The notes: generated from the letters alone by a model not told the origin. A DNA stretch of 64,000 nucleotides from Streptomyces ficellus (GCF_030406405.1 NZ_JAUEPL010000002.1:62001-126000), one strand, 5' to 3'; counted from the stretch's first letter, positions 36,916 to 46,072 are shown. A program made the numbers and translations.

Positions 36916-37913
36916 GCCGCCACCGCCTCGGGTCCCTTGGCGCTGCCCGCGGTCGCGGGCGACGCGGCGGCGATCCGCTCCCGCCGGCGACGCATCAGGT
37001 GGTCCACCCACCAGCCGGCGCCGCGCAGCGCGCACACGATCGAGGTGGCGAAGAACAGTGTGTAGACGACGTTGAAGACCATCAGTACCCCGTAGACCAT
37101 CGCGACCGACGCGCCGAACATGAACTGGTTGCGAGCCTTGGTCGGCGTCGTCCCCGGGTCGCTGATCATGTAGTTGGTGAACAGTACGAAGGCCACTCCG
37201 CTCATCACGCCGAGTGCCGAGTACAGCGCGACGTCCCACACGAAGTGGCGGATCACGCCCTGGATCACGAAGCCGCCGAGCCATCCGACGATCAGCGCCA
37301 CACGCTTGGTCAGGATGGCGTTGATGACGGTGCCCGCGGTGGCGATGATCAGCGGGATGGCGACCCGGAAGAAATTGTTGGCGTTCTCCGTGAACTGGTA
37401 CGGCGGTGCAATGCTGAACCAGGTGCCGAAACAGAGCAGCGAGACGGTGATGCCGAAGTTCGACGGGTTCATGAAGTGCCGCATCCGGCCGGCGATCGGC
37501 GCCTGGAACACGTGCTTGCCGCCGACGCCGACGACCACGCCGAACAGCACCGGCAGGAACAGGTCGTTGCCGTAGGTGAGCATCGACACGGCCAGCGAGG
37601 TGATGTGGGCGGGCAGCAGGAACTCGTACAGCCCGCGCACACCCCTGCCGCGGAAGCGCGGGGCGCGCTTGTACGCCCAGGCGCTGATCAGTTCGAGCAC
37701 GATCTCGGTGGTGTATCCGCAGAGCACCGCCAGGATCGGCCAGAGCCAGGGCTGCTCGAAGCCGAGCAGCGTGTAGCCCAAGATGTTGAACACACTGATG
37801 GAGATGGCGAAGTTGCGCAGCGCGAGGTAACGCGCGTCCGGTTTGGCGGCGAGGCGCGGTGCACCGGGCTGCGGTGCCTGCCCCGTGGAGGGTTGGGTGA
37901 CCGTCGCGGTCAT
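36912..37913 (-). CDS. unbU: Enediyne cassette membrane protein UnbU
   Basis: 333 residues with about eight membrane helices and a hydrophilic C-terminal tail (HLMRRRRERIAAASP). Segments such as GFEQPWLWPILAVLCGYTTE, RHFMNPSNFGITVSLL and FVLFTNYMISDPGTTP, related to RnfD/NqrB-like membrane proteins, identify the UnbU family found next to all enediyne PKS genes. Its biochemical role is not established. The start overlaps the UnbV stop and the end overlaps the PKS start, so the three are translationally coupled. Confidence 0.92.
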   Translation of the reverse strand: MTATVTQPSTGQAPQPGAPRLAAKPDARYLALRNFAISISVFNILGYTLLGFEQPWLWPILAVLCGYTTEIVLELISAWAYKRAPRFRGRGVRGLYEFLLPAHITSLAVSMLTYGNDLFLPVLFGVVVGVGGKHVFQAPIAGRMRHFMNPSNFGITVSLLCFGTWFSIAPPYQFTENANNFFRVAIPLIIATAGTVINAILTKRVALIVGWLGGFVIQGVIRHFVWDVALYSALGVMSGVAFVLFTNYMISDPGTTPTKARNQFMFGASVAMVYGVLMVFNVVYTLFFATSIVCALRGAGWWVDHLMRRRRERIAAASPATAGSAKGPEAVAA

Positions 37914-39898
37914 GTGCTCGGTACCTCCTGCGCGTCGCCGGTGAGCATGAGAGTGTGGGAACCGGGGTTGAGACGGCGCTCCGCCTCGTGGACCGTGCCG
38001 TCCGCGTCGCGCCACCGAAGGTGCAGGGTCACCGGTCCGTCGTAGTCGCCGAGCCCGAAGCGGACGTCGAAGCTGCGGAATCCGCCGTGTCCGCCGCCGC
38101 CGTCGAGCTGTGCGATCTCCGTGCCGTCGGGTGTCGTGGCACGGACGGTGGCACCGTAGGCGGGGCTGCCGAGGGCGGCCAGACCGTCGCCGGAGTCCTT
38201 CGCGGCCGTCCCGACCGAGGGACGCACCAGCGTCAGGGTGAGGTGATTGCCCCGCTTCGGGGCGGTGTTGGCGTAGAAGGCGGGTGGGCCCCACTGCCGG
38301 GCGACGGCGAAGTCCAGTGCGCCGGTGCCGGTGGTGTCGCCGGTGGCCAGGGCGCGGGTGGGGATGGGCACCGCGAGGCCGAGCCGCTCGCTGATGTTGG
38401 TGAAGGTGCCGTCAGCGGTGCGGGCGTAGAACGCCAGCTTGTCGTCCCCGGCGATGTCGTCGCCGGGCTCCACGTTCGGCCACATGTCGGGATTGGCGAG
38501 CAGGAGGTCGTTGGCCATGGCCATCTCCTGGAGCCACGGCCAGCGGTCGGTCTTCCCCTTGACGAAGCCGTCCGTCTGGACCACGTCCTGGTTGCCGGAG
38601 TTGAGGAAGTCGCCCATCTTGACGTCCCAGTTCCAGCCGGTCCACGCCAGGCCGTACTCCCGGGCCTCCTGGGTGAACGGCGCCACGCCGTCCCCGAGTT
38701 CGCGGGCCATCTCCGCCTCGTCGGCGGCACGGTTCTTCCAGACGAAGTTGGACTCCTCCAGGCCCCATGCCGCGGTGATGTTGCTGACGACCATGTCGAA
38801 ACGGCCGGTGCGGTCCAGGTCGCCGAAGTCGACGCCCATGCCCTTGAAGGAGCCCTGGCCGAGCACGAACGACTTGGGCGTGGTGGCGGTGCGCTCCCCG
38901 ACGGCCTCGGTGAACCGGATGTGGCCGGGACGGGAACGGTTGTAGAGCAGGTGGTCGTGGCCGAAGTCGTTGGCGATGTACAGCTCCGGGAGGACGTCAC
39001 CGGTCAGGTCGGCGCCGGCGACGGCCAGCGTCCAGCCCGTGGCGGCGCCGTACGGAATCGCCTTGGGTTCTTTGATGTAGGTGGCAGTCGGCCGGGTACC
39101 CGAGGTGGCGGACGTCCAGCGCAGCACGTGGTCGCCGCCGGCGTTCTCCGACCGGGACAGCGAGTCGTTCATCACCACGTTCTTCAGACCGTGGGGGTCG
39201 AGGACGTCGGAGTCGGGGAAGTAGTTGCCGATGACGATGTCCGGATGGCCGTCGCCGTCGAGGTCGCTCACGTGCACGGCATCGGTGTTCCAGCGCGGGC
39301 CGTGGTACCGGCCGTCCTGCGACTGCGAGGGCACGAGCTCGCGCGGCACGTAGGCGCGGGGCGACGGCGTACGCGCGTCGGAGCGGGCCAGGAAGAGGAT
39401 CGGGGTGCGGCCCCAGTAGCTGACCAGGATGTCCATGCGCCCGTCCGCGTTGAAGTCCCCGAAGGTGCAGCCGGTGGGCGCCATCGTGTTGTCCACGGGC
39501 AGCGGCGAGGCGTCGAGGAGGAACGGCGTGAACCGATCGGCCTGACGTGCCGTGGGTGTGTACGTCACCGTCACCTGGTCGGTGCGGGTGTCGACGATGC
39601 ACATGCCGGAGGCCCGGCCGTTGCCGGTGACGTCGTTGATCGCGATGCTGGCGCCCACCGACGAGATCCAGGAACGGATCTTCTCGTAGGCCGGGTTGAC
39701 GGTACGCACGGTGCGCTTGGGCAGCTGGTCATAGCCCGGCGGCATGGCGATGGGCAGTTCCTTGAAGCGGTATGCGGCGGCCACCTTTGTGCCGTCAGGT
39801 GCGGCCACTGATACCCGGGTCGCATAGAACAGTGACGCCGCGATGAGAACCGTCACCAGCCCCGGCACGAGCCTGCGAGTCCGCTGGCTATATGCCAC
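37910..39898 (-). CDS. unbV: Enediyne cassette protein UnbV (FG-GAP propeller, ASPIC/UnbV domain)
   Basis: 662 residues with an N-terminal membrane anchor or signal (RRLVPGLVTVLIAASLFYA). FG-GAP/VCBS-type repeats with Asp-rich loops follow (GDFNADGRMDILV, SDLDGDGHPDIVIGN, ADLTGDVLPELYIANDFG, GDLDRTGRFDMVV), and the C-terminal ASPIC/UnbV domain reads GSPAYGATVRATTPDG and GGGGHGGFRSF. The GTG has GAGAGGGGGG upstream; a longer frame exists but lacks a ribosome site. UnbV is one of the five conserved enediyne cassette genes; exact function unknown. Confidence 0.92.
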   Translation of the reverse strand: MAYSQRTRRLVPGLVTVLIAASLFYATRVSVAAPDGTKVAAAYRFKELPIAMPPGYDQLPKRTVRTVNPAYEKIRSWISSVGASIAINDVTGNGRASGMCIVDTRTDQVTVTYTPTARQADRFTPFLLDASPLPVDNTMAPTGCTFGDFNADGRMDILVSYWGRTPILFLARSDARTPSPRAYVPRELVPSQSQDGRYHGPRWNTDAVHVSDLDGDGHPDIVIGNYFPDSDVLDPHGLKNVVMNDSLSRSENAGGDHVLRWTSATSGTRPTATYIKEPKAIPYGAATGWTLAVAGADLTGDVLPELYIANDFGHDHLLYNRSRPGHIRFTEAVGERTATTPKSFVLGQGSFKGMGVDFGDLDRTGRFDMVVSNITAAWGLEESNFVWKNRAADEAEMARELGDGVAPFTQEAREYGLAWTGWNWDVKMGDFLNSGNQDVVQTDGFVKGKTDRWPWLQEMAMANDLLLANPDMWPNVEPGDDIAGDDKLAFYARTADGTFTNISERLGLAVPIPTRALATGDTTGTGALDFAVARQWGPPAFYANTAPKRGNHLTLTLVRPSVGTAAKDSGDGLAALGSPAYGATVRATTPDGTEIAQLDGGGGHGGFRSFDVRFGLGDYDGPVTLHLRWRDADGTVHEAERRLNPGSHTLMLTGDAQEVPST

Positions 39899-40573
39899 GG
39901 TGCCCCCCTCTCTGGTGGATGTCAGGGTCGGCGTGCGAATCACGAGAGTCGATTCCACAGATACGATCCGGGATGATTGCGCGGCGGGCATCTCCCGGCT
40001 TGCTAGCCGAGACACCGCACGTCCGGGCAGTCGGCAAGCTCGAAGAAGCGCCACGGCCGGGCCATCGTGAGAAAGCCCGGCGTTCACCGGGAATCACCAC
40101 TGTTTTTCTCCGGATCAGCCGGGCCCTATGAGCTGCCCAAGACCTGTTGGCGTTATGGGAATTACCACGTTCCATCGGGATGCGACGGAATGCTCTGCGA
40201 ACTCTTCGCGTGTTCTCAGAAGGCCGGTCCGTTACGAATCCCGGATGCCCGGCTCGGCCGGCCGATGAGCGCGTCAGCGCGCACGCCCGTACGCCAGCCG
40301 CGCGCCCGGAGGACGGCGAAGCCCCCACCATGGCTGGGCCTTCCGTCACCCAAGCGCCCGACGACCGACGACCGGCGTCCCATCCCCGGCCCGTGGTGGC
40401 CGGGCACCGGCGACCGGCCAGGCCTTGCGGCATCCCGGTCGCCCTGCCGTACCGGCCTCGCGTTCCGGTGTGAGGGCTCCTACTGGTCCCGCGATGGCGA
40501 CACCGGGCCGAACGGGCCGGGTCGGTGGCGCCCGCGTCCCAGTGCCACCGACCCGCCGGTGTGCGTGCCGCGG
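39899..40573. other. Intergenic region holding the presumed core operon promoter
   Basis: 675 bases between two minus-strand genes. Since all genes from UnbV to the flavin reductase touch or overlap, their promoter should lie here. No -10/-35 pair was convincing; the least GC-rich part is around 40140-40175. A terminator hairpin of the upstream gene occupies its right end. Confidence 0.5.
40518..40555 (-). terminator. Hairpin terminator after the DinB-like gene
   Basis: A perfect 12-bp stem (CGGGTCGGTGGC/GCCACCGACCCG) with a 14-base loop, 18 bases beyond the stop at 40574 on the minus strand. Confidence 0.7.
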
Positions 40574-41374
40574 TCAGCGCCCGAGCGCGGCGAACTGCCC
40601 GGGCTTGCGTCCGGGGCCGGCCGGGCCCCGGTAGGCCTGCGCGATGTCCAGCCACTGGTCGGCGTCCGGCCCGGACGCGGTGAGCGCGAGATCGTCGCGG
40701 TGGCGGCGCCGGGTGGCGAGCAGACAGAAGTCGACGGCGGGGCCAGTGATCCGCTGCTCCGCGTCGAGAGCGCCGAGCGTCCACACCTCGCCCGACGGTG
40801 CCGTCAGCTCGAAGCGGAACCCCTTCCGGGGCTCCGGCAGGCCATGTGACTGGTAGCCGAACTCCCAAGTGAGAGCGGCGAATTCGGCGACATGCCGGAT
40901 CCGGTCGGTGTGCCGGTGAGTGACTTGGAGCGCATCGGCGACGTCCTGGCCGTGGGCGAACATCTCCATCATCCCCGCGGCCGCCAGCACCCCCGCCGGG
41001 ATCGGCCGGACCAGCCACGGCACCAACTGCCCCGGCGGCACCCCCCGCAGCGCCCGGTCGGTCGCCGCCCGCTGCGTCCGCCAGGCGTCCATCAGCCGCT
41101 TGCCGTCCAGGGGCAGATACGGCTTCAGCCCGTTCTCGACGGCCTCGCCGAAGTTCCCGATCCCGGCGACGAGCTCATCGAACCCCGCCGGATCCGCCGC
41201 CGCCTTCTCGGCCAGGCCGAACACCATGGTCAGATGGGCGATCTGGTGCCGGACCGACCATCCCTCGGCCGGTGTCGGCCGCGCCCACTCGGCCTCGTCG
41301 ACATCCGCGAGCAAGGAGTCGAGGGCGTTGCCCTCCTCCACCAGATCGCTGAGCACGTCCCTGCGCTGTGTCAT
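40574..41374 (-). CDS. DinB-fold / mycothiol-dependent maleylpyruvate-isomerase-like protein (TIGR03084 type)
   Basis: 266 residues. The N-terminal four-helix DinB-like metal-binding part shows WSVRHQIAHLTMVFG and GMMEMFAHGQDVADAL with the two His expected for metal, and the C-terminal wHTH-like part follows. AGAGGA precedes the ATG. Some relatives use mycothiol as cofactor. It is divergent from the DUF1702 genes. Enediynes are activated by thiols, so a thiol-linked enzyme here may matter for resistance or maturation; this is inference. Confidence 0.82.
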   Translation of the reverse strand: MTQRRDVLSDLVEEGNALDSLLADVDEAEWARPTPAEGWSVRHQIAHLTMVFGLAEKAAADPAGFDELVAGIGNFGEAVENGLKPYLPLDGKRLMDAWRTQRAATDRALRGVPPGQLVPWLVRPIPAGVLAAAGMMEMFAHGQDVADALQVTHRHTDRIRHVAEFAALTWEFGYQSHGLPEPRKGFRFELTAPSGEVWTLGALDAEQRITGPAVDFCLLATRRRHRDDLALTASGPDADQWLDIAQAYRGPAGPGRKPGQFAALGR

Positions 41375-41555
41375 GCCTCGTTCCTCTCTCCGGGCGGCTT
41401 GTCGCGGGGCCCAGTCTCGGGCGAGGCGGGGGCCGGCCACTTCTCCGACCGTGCTGTTGACGCGCCGCGTCCCCGCAGGCGCAACCGCGAAGAAGCACCG
41501 GCTTTCCCCGGTTCCGATGATGGTTCTGGCCGTCGAGTCGTGTGTGGAGGGCAAT

Positions 41556-42545
41556 GTGGCGAGGACTGTCAGATCGCTCCGGCGGGTGCTGCTGGCCCCC
41601 GACCTGGCCGAAGTGTCGTTCGCCCGGCGCGGCTTCGCGCCACTGCCCGCGCGGAGTCCCGCCTCCCGGCTGGAGGACGTGCCGCGCGCCGTCGTGTGCG
41701 GCTTCGAGTGGGCCATGGAGGCACGCGGCATCCAGGAGATCGCGCATCGCCTGGAGCTCCTGGACCCCGAACAGCGCGGCTTCGGCTACGAGGGCGCCAC
41801 CATGGCGCTCACGGTCCTGGACGTGATGGGCCGGGGCCGGCGCACGCGGGAGCTGCTGAACGGTCCGGGTCGCCCCCACATCCTCCTCGCCTACATCGGC
41901 ATCGGCTTCGCCATGGCGCGCCTGCCGCGGGTGATGTGGAGGAAGGTGCTGCCCGATCTCACCGGGCAGCCCTTCCACCCGGTGATGAGCTGGCTCGCGG
42001 TGGACGGCTACGGGTTCGACCTGGCCTATTTCCACACGCGCCGCTGGGTGGACGAGCAACGGGTTCCCGCGAGTTATCCGTGGCAGGGCGCGCCCGGCTA
42101 TTTCCCGCGCGCCGTGGACCAGGGCATAGGCCGTGCCCTGTGGTTCATCCACGGCGCCCGGCCCGAGCGCGTCGACGCCGCCATCCGTGCCTTCGCCGAG
42201 CACCGGCAGCCGGACCTGTGGAGCGGAGCCGGGCTCGCCGCCGCCTTCGCCGGAGGCTGCGGGGCGGACACGTTCGCCGTGCTGCGGCGCCTGGCCGGTC
42301 AGCACGCTCCGGAGCTGGCCCAGGGAGCGGTGTTCGCGATCCGCGCCCGGGACCTCGCCGGGTACGTGCCGGAGCACTCGGCCGTCGCCACACGGGCGCT
42401 GACCGGCCTTTCGGTCGAGGCGGCCGTGGCGCTCGCCGACGACAGCGCCCTCCCGGAAGGCGGTTCGGGACCGGTCCCGGCCTACGAGCACTGGCGGCGC
42501 GCGATCCGTGCCCACTTCCGTCCCGAGGTGGCCACCCGCCGATAG
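41556..42545 (+). CDS. DUF1702 enediyne protein, UnbL type (copy 1)
   Basis: 329 residues. DUF1702 motifs: RGFGYEGATMA, LAYIGIGFAMARLP, VDGYGFDLAYFH, DQGIGRALWFIHG and LWSGAGLAAAFAGGC. This family (UnbL/E3-like) accompanies enediyne PKS cassettes; its enzymatic role is unclear. The GTG start, with GTGGAGG five bases before, aligns with the start of the adjacent paralogue; the frame is open far upstream without other support. The next gene is its paralogue. Confidence 0.85.
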   Translation: MARTVRSLRRVLLAPDLAEVSFARRGFAPLPARSPASRLEDVPRAVVCGFEWAMEARGIQEIAHRLELLDPEQRGFGYEGATMALTVLDVMGRGRRTRELLNGPGRPHILLAYIGIGFAMARLPRVMWRKVLPDLTGQPFHPVMSWLAVDGYGFDLAYFHTRRWVDEQRVPASYPWQGAPGYFPRAVDQGIGRALWFIHGARPERVDAAIRAFAEHRQPDLWSGAGLAAAFAGGCGADTFAVLRRLAGQHAPELAQGAVFAIRARDLAGYVPEHSAVATRALTGLSVEAAVALADDSALPEGGSGPVPAYEHWRRAIRAHFRPEVATRR

Positions 42546-42590
42546 GACCTCGGCGTACGCATACGAGAAAGCCGACAGAAGGGGAGTTCC

Positions 42591-43568
42591 ATGCCGAGCA
42601 CGATGGGCAGGCTGCGACGCCGATTACTGACGCCGAGCGTGACCGAGACCCTGCTGGATACCCGTGGCTTCCACAAGAAGACACCCGAGGCCCAGCAACT
42701 GCTGGAAACCATAGGTCGCCGGTTCCTGGAGGGTTACGGCCACGCCATGGCCGCCGGCACCACGGCAGAGGCCGAGGCGCGACTGGAGGCGATCCCGGAG
42801 CGGTTCCGCGGCTTCGCCTACGAGGGCGCGGGCATGGCGTACGCCGTGCTCGACGGGTTACCGGGAGGCGGCAGGAACGGCGTCGGCCGTCTGCTGGCCG
42901 GCCGCGGCGGTGCGCACATCTACATGGTGTACGTCGGCATCGGCTGGGCCATGGGCCGGCTGCCGCGTTTCCGGTGGGCGGACGTCGAGGCCCTCGATCC
43001 CCTGCTGCGCTGGCTGGTCCTGGACGGGTACGGCTTCCACCAGGCGTACTTCCGCACCGACCGGTACGTGCACCGGCAGTACCGGGACGAGCGGTTCCCC
43101 TGGCCCGCGCACGACTTCCCGGACTACACCGGTCGCGCGATCGACCAGGGCATCGGCCGTGCCCTGTGGTTCGTGTGCGGCACCGACCCCGGGCTCGTCG
43201 CCACCACGATCGAGACGTTCCCCGAGACCCGCCGCTCGGACCTCTACAGCGGCGCGGGCCTCGCGGCCACGTACGCCGGCGGCGGCGACGAGACAGAGCT
43301 GATGGTGCTGCGGGAGAAGGCGGGACCCCATCGGGACGCGCTGGCGCAGGGCAGCGCCTTCGCCGCGGAGGCCCGGCTGCGCGCCGGGCTGCTGGTGCCG
43401 CACACCGCGACGGCCACCCGGGTGCTCTGCGGGCTGGAGCCGGAGGAGGCGGCCCGCATCCCCCAAGAGGTCCGGCCGCGGGAAACCGGGACGGGCTCGC
43501 TGCCGGCGTACGAACTGTGGCGGCAGGCCATCGCCGAGCGGATCGCGGCCCAGACGGAGCGCCGGTGA
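42591..43568 (+). CDS. DUF1702 enediyne protein, UnbL type (copy 2), with two TTA codons
   Basis: 325 residues with the same motifs as copy 1 (RGFAYEGAGMA, MVYVGIGWAMGRLP, LDGYGFHQAYF, DQGIGRALWFVCG, LYSGAGLAATYAGG). Two in-frame TTA codons, codon 12 (42624) and codon 90 (42858), make its translation dependent on the bldA tRNA in Streptomyces. GGGGAG precedes the ATG. The stop overlaps the P450 start (GTGA). Confidence 0.87.
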   Translation: MPSTMGRLRRRLLTPSVTETLLDTRGFHKKTPEAQQLLETIGRRFLEGYGHAMAAGTTAEAEARLEAIPERFRGFAYEGAGMAYAVLDGLPGGGRNGVGRLLAGRGGAHIYMVYVGIGWAMGRLPRFRWADVEALDPLLRWLVLDGYGFHQAYFRTDRYVHRQYRDERFPWPAHDFPDYTGRAIDQGIGRALWFVCGTDPGLVATTIETFPETRRSDLYSGAGLAATYAGGGDETELMVLREKAGPHRDALAQGSAFAAEARLRAGLLVPHTATATRVLCGLEPEEAARIPQEVRPRETGTGSLPAYELWRQAIAERIAAQTERR

Positions 43569-44929
43569 TCGCCCCGATACGCCAGGTCCGGCGGGTGCCC
43601 CCGTCGCCGCCGCTGCGCGCCGTGCCGTCCCTGGTGCGGCAGCTGGCCGGGGACCGCCTGGGGATGATGACGGCCGCCGCCGGTTACGGCGACGCGGTGC
43701 GGCTCTCCCTCGGACCGAAGACGCTGTACTTCTTCAACCACCCCGACCACGCCAAGCACGTTCTGGCGGACAACGCCCCCAACTACCACAAGGGCGTCGG
43801 CCTGGCCCAGGCCCGGCGCGCCCTCGGAGACGGCCTCCTGACCAGCGAGGGCGAGCTCTGGCACCGGCAGCGCAAGGTCATCCAGCCCGCCTTCCAGCAC
43901 CGGCGCATCGCCCAGCAGGCGAGCGCCGTCGCCGAGGAGGCGGCGGCCCTGGTCGAGCGGTTGCGCGGGTACGAAGGGCGGGGACCGGTCAACCTGACGC
44001 GGGAACTGACGGGGCTGACGCTGGGCGTGCTGGGCCGCACGCTGCTCGACACGGGCCTGGACGGGTTCACCGACCTCGGCCATGCGTTCGAGGCCGTCCA
44101 GGAGCAGGCCATGTTCGAGATGATCACCATGGGCGCGGTGCCGATGTGGATCCCGCTGCCCCACCAGATGCGTTTCCGGCGGGCCCGCGTCCGTCTGCAG
44201 CGGGTGGTCGAGCAGTTGGCCGCGCAGCGCGTCGCACGCGGCGGGATCGGGCAGGGGGACGACGCCCTCTCGCGGTTGATCGCGTCCGTGCGGGGGGAGC
44301 GCGACCCGCGGAGCGGCGACCGGCGGCTGCGGGACGAGCTGATCACCCTGCTGCTGGCCGGCCACGAGACCACCGCCTCCACCCTCGGCTGGACCTGCTA
44401 TCTGATGGACCGTCACCCGGAGGTCTGGGACAGGGTGCGCGAGGAGGCTGTGGAGGTACTGGGCGACCGGCTCCCCCGCTACGAGGATCTGCGCCGCCTG
44501 AGCTACACGGCCACGGTGGTCGAGGAGGCCATGCGGCTGTATCCGCCGGTGTGGATCCTGCCTCGGCAGGCGCAGGCCGCCGACGAGATCGGCGGTTACC
44601 GCGTCCCGGCCGGGGCGGACGTCCTGATCTGCCCCTACACGCTTCACCGGCACCCGGACTTCTGGGAGGCCCCGGGGCAATTCAGGCCCGAGCGGTTCTC
44701 GCCCGGCGAGCGGGGCGACCGCCCGCGGTACGCCCACATCCCGTTCGGGGCAGGCCCTCGGGTGTGCGTCGGCAGCAGCCTGGGCCTGATGGAGGCCGTG
44801 TTCACCGTGGCGCTGCTGTGCCGGGAGCTTCGCCTGGAGAAGGTGGCCGGCCTTCGGGTGGCCCCGGAGCCGATGCTGTCGCTCGGGGTGCGCGGCGGGC
44901 TGGTGGTGACGGTCCGTACGGTGGGGTGA
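43565..44929 (+). CDS. Cytochrome P450, enediyne E7-like
   Basis: 454 residues, long like class CYP4/102-type rather than CYP105-type P450s. I-helix LLAGHETTAST, ExxR in EEAMRLYPP, haem loop FGAGPRVCVG. The segment HKGVGLAQARRALGDGLLTSEGELWHRQR is typical of the P450s encoded with DUF1702 and E8/E9 genes in nine-membered enediyne clusters (SgcE7). Its GTG overlaps the DUF1702 stop. Probable role: oxidation of the enediyne core precursor. Confidence 0.9.
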   Translation: MIAPIRQVRRVPPSPPLRAVPSLVRQLAGDRLGMMTAAAGYGDAVRLSLGPKTLYFFNHPDHAKHVLADNAPNYHKGVGLAQARRALGDGLLTSEGELWHRQRKVIQPAFQHRRIAQQASAVAEEAAALVERLRGYEGRGPVNLTRELTGLTLGVLGRTLLDTGLDGFTDLGHAFEAVQEQAMFEMITMGAVPMWIPLPHQMRFRRARVRLQRVVEQLAAQRVARGGIGQGDDALSRLIASVRGERDPRSGDRRLRDELITLLLAGHETTASTLGWTCYLMDRHPEVWDRVREEAVEVLGDRLPRYEDLRRLSYTATVVEEAMRLYPPVWILPRQAQAADEIGGYRVPAGADVLICPYTLHRHPDFWEAPGQFRPERFSPGERGDRPRYAHIPFGAGPRVCVGSSLGLMEAVFTVALLCRELRLEKVAGLRVAPEPMLSLGVRGGLVVTVRTVG

Positions 44930-44939
44930 TGGACCGTAT

Positions 44940-44967
44940 GGTGCGATGGGACCCCTCCCATCGCACC
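44940..44967. terminator. Bidirectional hairpin between P450 and AraC gene
   Basis: A perfect 12-bp stem (GGTGCGATGGGA/TCCCATCGCACC) with loop CCCC, between the converging stop codons. Confidence 0.85.
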
Positions 44968-44974
44968 GGGCCGG

Positions 44975-45751
44975 TCACCCCGCCGCCTTCACCAGCTGGG
45001 CCGTGAAGGTGGCCGTCCGCACCTGCTGGAGCGCCATCAGCACCGGCGGGTCGAGAACGCTCACTTCCCGCAGCCGGAAGTCGATGTCACGGACCGCCCG
45101 GTGGCGGATTTCCAGGGGGCCGACAGAACCGACGTGAACCGCCTGGTCGTCGGTCAGCGCCTCATGCGCCGCCGCCGGCACCGAGTGCCCCAGTAAATAC
45201 CATGAACCCATGGGCACGTCCCGCATTTCGAAGCGTCCCGGGCGATGTAACACGGTACAGCTCACGGGTTTCCCCTCGGGAACTCTGGTAGGAAACAGAC
45301 CGAGATATATGAGGCCCGGATCGGCACCCACCGGGGCGCTCGCCGAGCCGCATACCGAGCCGCCAACCCCGCTCTTTTCCTCGGCGTTCACCTTGCGAAC
45401 GAACCCACCTAATTTGCGGTACATCGAAGGCGGCAGCCCTACGCTGCTCGCAAAGCGCGAACTGAATGTGCCGACGCTGCTGTAACCGACTGTGGAGCTG
45501 ATCTCCGTCACGGTCATGCCCGTGGTCAGCAGGAGCCGCTTGGCCTCCTGTATCCGCAGGGCGGAGAGAAAACGCCTGGGCGAGATGCCTGTGATCCGCT
45601 GGAACTCGCGAGAGAAGTGGAACTTGCTGTACATGGCGAAACGTGCCATGTCATCAATGCTCAGGGGCTCGGAGAGCCTACTTTTCATGTCCTCGATCGA
45701 CCGCTCCACCGCCTTCTCGATCCCTGTTATCGCACGCCCATTACTAGCCAT
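44975..45751 (-). CDS. AraC-family regulator with N-terminal DNA-binding domain and three TTA codons
   Basis: 258 residues. Two helix-turn-helix motifs lie in the first 110 residues (LSIDDMARFAMYSKFHFSREFQRITG, TVTEISSTVGYSSVGTFSSRF), followed by a Gyr-I/SRPBCC-like effector region. GGAGGA is five bases before the chosen ATG; a start 14 codons upstream is possible. Three TTA codons (45412-45410, 45250-45248, 45197-45195) make it a likely bldA-controlled pathway switch. The location among the E7-E9 genes suggests it controls enediyne production. Confidence 0.88.
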   Translation of the reverse strand: MASNGRAITGIEKAVERSIEDMKSRLSEPLSIDDMARFAMYSKFHFSREFQRITGISPRRFLSALRIQEAKRLLLTTGMTVTEISSTVGYSSVGTFSSRFASSVGLPPSMYRKLGGFVRKVNAEEKSGVGGSVCGSASAPVGADPGLIYLGLFPTRVPEGKPVSCTVLHRPGRFEMRDVPMGSWYLLGHSVPAAAHEALTDDQAVHVGSVGPLEIRHRAVRDIDFRLREVSVLDPPVLMALQQVRTATFTAQLVKAAG

Positions 45752-46072
45752 TCTTCCTCCGAAGTCGAGACGAAAAGCCGGTAGACATGACATGGGCCGG
45801 TGGCACTTGCACCAACCACACTCAAGCGGAAGTTGCTCGGCCGAACGTCATTATTAGCGTTGGCTTACGATTCAAACAAGGAGGCCCTCAATGTTTGACC
45901 GGTACATGCGCGGGGAATATACCGCCACTCTGTCCGGTAGTCGCCGACAGCAATGACAGAGATGCCGCAGCCGCCCTGACGGTGGACGATCGACAGCAGC
46001 GGAACACCTGATGGATTCACGTGTGCCAATCCAGCGATGCTTTCACGTCCCACCGGCCGAAAAGGTGCAGCG
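45752..46072. other. Divergent promoter region with relatively AT-rich core
   Basis: 321 bases between the AraC gene and the E8-like gene. It contains an AT-richer stretch (45845-45880) and a 21-codon reading frame with strong ribosome site. Promoters for both directions should lie here, but exact elements were not identified. Confidence 0.5.
45878..45956 (+). CDS. Candidate leader peptide or small protein (21 residues) with strong ribosome site
   Basis: AAGGAGG at 45878-45884 is followed six bases later by ATG at 45891; the frame encodes MFDRYMRGEYTATLSGSRRQ plus one more Gln and stops at 45956. The stop overlaps an ATG that opens an 8-codon frame (ATGA). The ribosome site is among the best in the window yet no long gene follows, so this may be a regulatory leader upstream of the E8/E9 pair. 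Short length keeps confidence low. Confidence 0.4.

Noticed and set aside
32737..37065. Very long plus-strand open frame opposite the enediyne PKS
   Set aside because: It is the high-GC antisense shadow of the PKS; the translation is low-complexity Gly/Arg/Val and has no domain.
40088..40573. Short frames between UnbV and the DinB-like gene
   Set aside because: Several overlapping frames on both strands, none with start context or similarity; more likely promoter DNA.
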